In this document: one piece after another, positions 5,096 to 7,254 of the stretch
Numbering within the stretch: the first letter of the stretch is position 1
How the letters are laid out: every line of letters starts with the position of its first letter
NCBI GenBank assembly: GCA_021826565.1
Contig: JAKAZJ010000088.1
Location: 1 to 7,254, forward strand
Direction of reading: 5' to 3'
DNA: 7,254 nt
DNA from: Pseudomonadota bacterium
Lineage (GTDB): Bacteria > Pseudomonadota > Alphaproteobacteria > Acetobacterales > Acetobacteraceae
Made by a program: the position numbers and the translations under genes
The notes under the pieces: model-generated
Databases searched by the model: none
Told to the model about the DNA's origin: nothing
What the model saw: the letters and a program-made list of their open reading frames with translations, nothing else

Positions 5096-5874
5096 TGCAG
5101 CACGCAGCGCAGGCGTTCCGTCAGCGCGGCCTCCCGCGCCGGGTCGGCCCGCGCCGTGCCGCCGAGGCCAAGATAGCGCGCCGCCACCCCGGGGTCATCG
5201 GCCAGGGCGCGCGCCGGGCCGGACAGTGCGACGACGCCGCGTTCCAGCACATAGCCGCGATCGGCGATCGCCAGACTCTGCCGCGCGTTCTGCTCCGATA
5301 ACAGGATGGAAAGCCCGCCTTCCCGTAATCGCCCGATCAGCGCGAATACGTCGGCCACCAGCAACGGCGCCAGACCCAAAGACGGTTCGTCCAGCATCAG
5401 CACCGCGGGCGCGCTCATCAGCGCCCGCCCGATCGCCAGCATCTGCTGCTGCCCACCGGACAGGGCGCCCGCGGGACTGGCGCGGCGTTCCGCCAGCATC
5501 GGGAACAGCGCGAACATCTCGGCTTCCAGCGCCGCGACGCGCGCGGCCCCCAGGCGGCGGCGGACGGCTTGGGCGCCGAGGCGCAGATTCTCGGCCACCG
5601 ATAGCGTGGCGAACACCTGCCGCCCCTCTGGCACCAGCGCCAGGCCGCGGGACAGCCGCGCATCCGGGGCCAGATGCTCGATCCGCGCGCCGTCCAGGCG
5701 GATGGTGCCGGCGCGCAGCGGCAGCAGCCCGGTCAGGACGCGCGCCAGCGTGGTCTTGCCCGCGCCGTTCGCGCCGATCAGCGCGGCGATCTCCCCGGAG
5801 TCCACGCGCAGGCTGATCTCGCGCAGCACCGGCGTGGCGCCGTAGCCGGCGGTGACTTCGTCCAGTTCCAGCAT
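5089..5874 (-). CDS. livF: Branched-chain amino acid-type ABC transporter ATP-binding protein LivF
   Basis: A 261-residue cytoplasmic ATPase, one of the two nucleotide-binding subunits of a LivFGMH-type importer for hydrophobic amino acids or related carboxylates. Walker A is GANGAGKTT (34-42), the signature is LSGGQ (138-142) and Walker B is LMLDEP (159-164). LVPEGRQVF (80-88) and SEQNARQSLAIADRGYVLE (193-211) are LivF hallmarks; the usual H-loop histidine is Asn196, as in other LivF proteins. Homologues normally end near YLGL, here at 234-237. This protein carries a further 24 or so residues rich in Arg and Ala, ending CVLHP. The ATG at 5874 overlaps the livG stop as TGATG, so the two are probably translationally coupled; a GTG one codon earlier (5877) is also possible. 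The neighbours livG and livM confirm the transporter type. Confidence 0.94.
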   Translation of the reverse strand: MLELDEVTAGYGATPVLREISLRVDSGEIAALIGANGAGKTTLARVLTGLLPLRAGTIRLDGARIEHLAPDARLSRGLALVPEGRQVFATLSVAENLRLGAQAVRRRLGAARVAALEAEMFALFPMLAERRASPAGALSGGQQQMLAIGRALMSAPAVLMLDEPSLGLAPLLVADVFALIGRLREGGLSILLSEQNARQSLAIADRGYVLERGVVALSGPARALADDPGVAARYLGLGGTARADPAREAALTERLRCVLHP

Positions 5875-6632
5875 CACGCCACACCCAGATAGGCGGCGAT
5901 CACGGCGGGGTCGCGCGCGACCTCATGGGGTGGGCCGGCGGCGATGCGCCGGCCGGCGTCCAGCACGATCACCTGATCGGCGCTGTCCATCACCAGCGCC
6001 ATGTTGTGCTCGACGATCAGCAGCGTGATGCCGCTGTCGCGGATCGCGCGCAGCAGGGCCGCGAGTTCCGATGTTTCGCTGTCGTTCAGCCCGGCGGCCG
6101 GTTCGTCCAGCAGCAACAGGCGCGGGCCGGCCATCAGGGCACGGCCGATCTCGATCAGCTTCTGCGCGCCCATCGGCAGCAAGGTTGCCTCGGTCGCGGC
6201 GAAGCGGGACAGGCCCAGAAGGTCCAGCAGCGCGTCGGCGCGGGCGCCGAGCGCGCGTTCCTCGGCGCGTGCCGCGGGCAGCCACAGGAACTGCGACCAT
6301 GCCCCGGTGCGCAGGCGGCGATGCGCGCCGGCCAGTAGATTCTCGCGCGCGGTCATGGCGGGGAACACGCGCGCGGTCTGGAAGCTGCGCAACAGACCGC
6401 GTCCGGCGATCGCCTCGGCCGGCAGCCCGGCGATCGGCTGGTCGAACAGCCGTACCTGGCCGGCATCGGGGCGGACCACCCCGGTGATCAGATTGAACGC
6501 GGTGGTCTTACCGGCGCCGTTCGGGCCGATCAGGGCGGTCAGGCTGCCCGGCGCGATCGTGAACGAAACATCGTCCACCGCCCGCACGCCGCCGAACGCC
6601 ACCGACAGGCCATGGACCGACAGCGCGGTCAT
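5874..6632 (-). CDS. livG: Branched-chain amino acid-type ABC transporter ATP-binding protein LivG
   Basis: A 252-residue ATPase, the partner of LivF in powering a liv-type importer at the inner face of the membrane. Walker A is GPNGAGKTT (36-44), the Q-loop is in SFQTARVFPAMTARENLL (83-100), Walker B is LLLLDEPAAGLN (172-183), and the H-loop histidine is His209 in VEHNMALVM. The ABC signature is LPMGAQ (152-157) instead of LSGGQ; variants such as LPYGxQ are common in LivG, so this is probably functional. The C terminus ends at YLGVA, the normal family end. The ATG overlaps the livM stop as ATGA and fixes the start; a longer open frame back to 7091 is livM read out of frame. Confidence 0.95.
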   Translation of the reverse strand: MTALSVHGLSVAFGGVRAVDDVSFTIAPGSLTALIGPNGAGKTTAFNLITGVVRPDAGQVRLFDQPIAGLPAEAIAGRGLLRSFQTARVFPAMTARENLLAGAHRRLRTGAWSQFLWLPAARAEERALGARADALLDLLGLSRFAATEATLLPMGAQKLIEIGRALMAGPRLLLLDEPAAGLNDSETSELAALLRAIRDSGITLLIVEHNMALVMDSADQVIVLDAGRRIAAGPPHEVARDPAVIAAYLGVA

Positions 6633-7254
6633 GCCGCCGCGCCCCGCCGCGCCAGCACGCTGCCCAGAATCCCGCCGGGGGCGAGCAGGAACACCAGGAC
6701 CAGGATCAGCCCCTCGATCAGCACCTTCTCCGCGGCCAGCGCCTGTACCGCGATCGGCAGCAGGGTGATGGCGAAAGCCCCGATCAGGCCACCGCCCAGC
6801 GTGGCTTCGCCGCCCAGGACCAGCATCGCGATCAGCTCGAAGCTGCGCGGCGTGGCGACCATTTCGGGGCCGAGATAGTGGAAATCGAACGCATACAGGC
6901 TGCCCGCCAGCGACCCCAGGACCGCCGAGATCACGAACGCCGCCAGCTTGTAGCGCGCGACGTTGATCCCGAGCGCGGCGGCGGCCAGCGGATCGGCGCG
7001 GATCGCGCGCAGGGCGCGTCCGAACCCGCCGCGCAGCCCGCCGGCGAGCAGCGTGACCAGGGACGCGGCGAGCCCCAGGACCAGGAACCACATCGCGAAC
7101 GGCGTGGCGAAGGTCACCCCGAAGGCGCTGAAGGACGGGATGCCGACCAGGCCGGACGGGCCGCCCGTCAGATCCGGCAGCCCGACCACCAACTGGTCCA
7201 CCAGCAGCCCGAAGGCCAAAGTGGCCAGCGCCAGATACGCGCCCCGCAGCCGCA
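6629..7254 (-). CDS. livM: Branched-chain amino acid-type ABC transporter permease LivM (5' end outside the window)
   Basis: The C-terminal 207 residues or so of an inner-membrane permease that, with LivH, forms the channel of a liv-type importer. The reading frame stays open to the window edge. It begins RLRGAYLALATLAFG, a conserved internal LivM segment, so the TTG at 7219 is not the real start. Family members are usually 300-340 residues, which leaves about 100 N-terminal residues missing. TGGPSGLVGIP and the cytoplasmic coupling segment GRALRAIRADPLAAAALGIN, followed by KLAAFVISA, are typical. Hydrophobic segments include FAMWFLVLGLAASLVTLLA, LAAFVISAVLGSLAGSLYAF, the LIGAFAITLLPI region, and VLIEGLILVLVFLLAPGGIL. 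It ends ATGA-coupled to livG. LivH, the periplasmic binding protein and the operon promoter are presumably further to the right. Confidence 0.93.
   Translation of the reverse strand, partial: RLRGAYLALATLAFGLLVDQLVVGLPDLTGGPSGLVGIPSFSAFGVTFATPFAMWFLVLGLAASLVTLLAGGLRGGFGRALRAIRADPLAAAALGINVARYKLAAFVISAVLGSLAGSLYAFDFHYLGPEMVATPRSFELIAMLVLGGEATLGGGLIGAFAITLLPIAVQALAAEKVLIEGLILVLVFLLAPGGILGSVLARRGAAA

Noticed and set aside
6633..7091. N-terminal extension of LivG
   Set aside because: It overlaps livM out of frame and has no domain character. The ATG at 6632 gives the normal LivG N terminus.
7217..7219. TTG as the livM start
   Set aside because: The frame remains open upstream and encodes conserved LivM residues to the window edge, so the gene is truncated by the window and does not start here.
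1..7254. tRNA, rRNA, CRISPR array, insertion sequence or attachment site
   Set aside because: I looked for cloverleaf ends, spaced direct repeats, transposase motifs and long terminal repeats on both strands and saw none. The only clear direct repeat is the 14-bp duplication at 5065-5095.

Overview
The window is a high-GC, tightly packed stretch of what looks like an alphaproteobacterial chromosome. The IF-1 protein, the infA-maf-rng gene order, the divergent pgsA and a GGGGC/GCCCC hairpin behind rng fit Rhodospirillales, perhaps Acetobacteraceae. That placement is inferred from gene order and sequence style, not from a search. No RNA gene, insertion sequence, CRISPR array or phage gene is visible.

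Region 1 (about 1-2727) is housekeeping. On the minus strand infA, maf and a short RNase E/G gene (rng) form a compact operon. The infA stop lies inside the maf ribosome binding site, and maf and rng overlap by ATGA. A GC-rich hairpin follows rng. A 148-bp intergenic region, with a plausible sigma-70-type promoter for infA, separates this operon from pgsA (phosphatidylglycerophosphate synthase), which is read to the right.

Region 2 (2731-7254) is an accessory catabolic operon on the minus strand, transcribed from beyond the right edge towards the left. Its order is livM (5' part cut off by the window), livG, livF, a 4,5-dihydroxyphthalate decarboxylase-family enzyme and a Rieske non-heme iron oxygenase alpha subunit. 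livM/livG overlap by ATGA and livG/livF by TGATG. The last two genes each follow a 39-bp gap and have good ribosome binding sites. The operon meets pgsA tail to tail with 3 bp between stop codons.

Read together, region 2 suggests uptake of an aromatic or carboxylate compound through a branched-chain-amino-acid-type ABC importer, followed by ring hydroxylation and decarboxylation. In the phthalate pathway a Rieske dioxygenase and a 4,5-dihydroxyphthalate decarboxylase act two steps apart on the way to protocatechuate. The cis-diol dehydrogenase, the oxygenase reductase, the periplasmic binding protein and LivH are not in the window, so the substrate is an inference. The oddities worth a second look are a perfect 14-bp tandem duplication across the livF stop codon, the reduced RNase E/G, and a phthalate-type enzyme pair joined to a liv-type transporter. 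I see no clearly new biological system; the catabolic operon is the least ordinary part.
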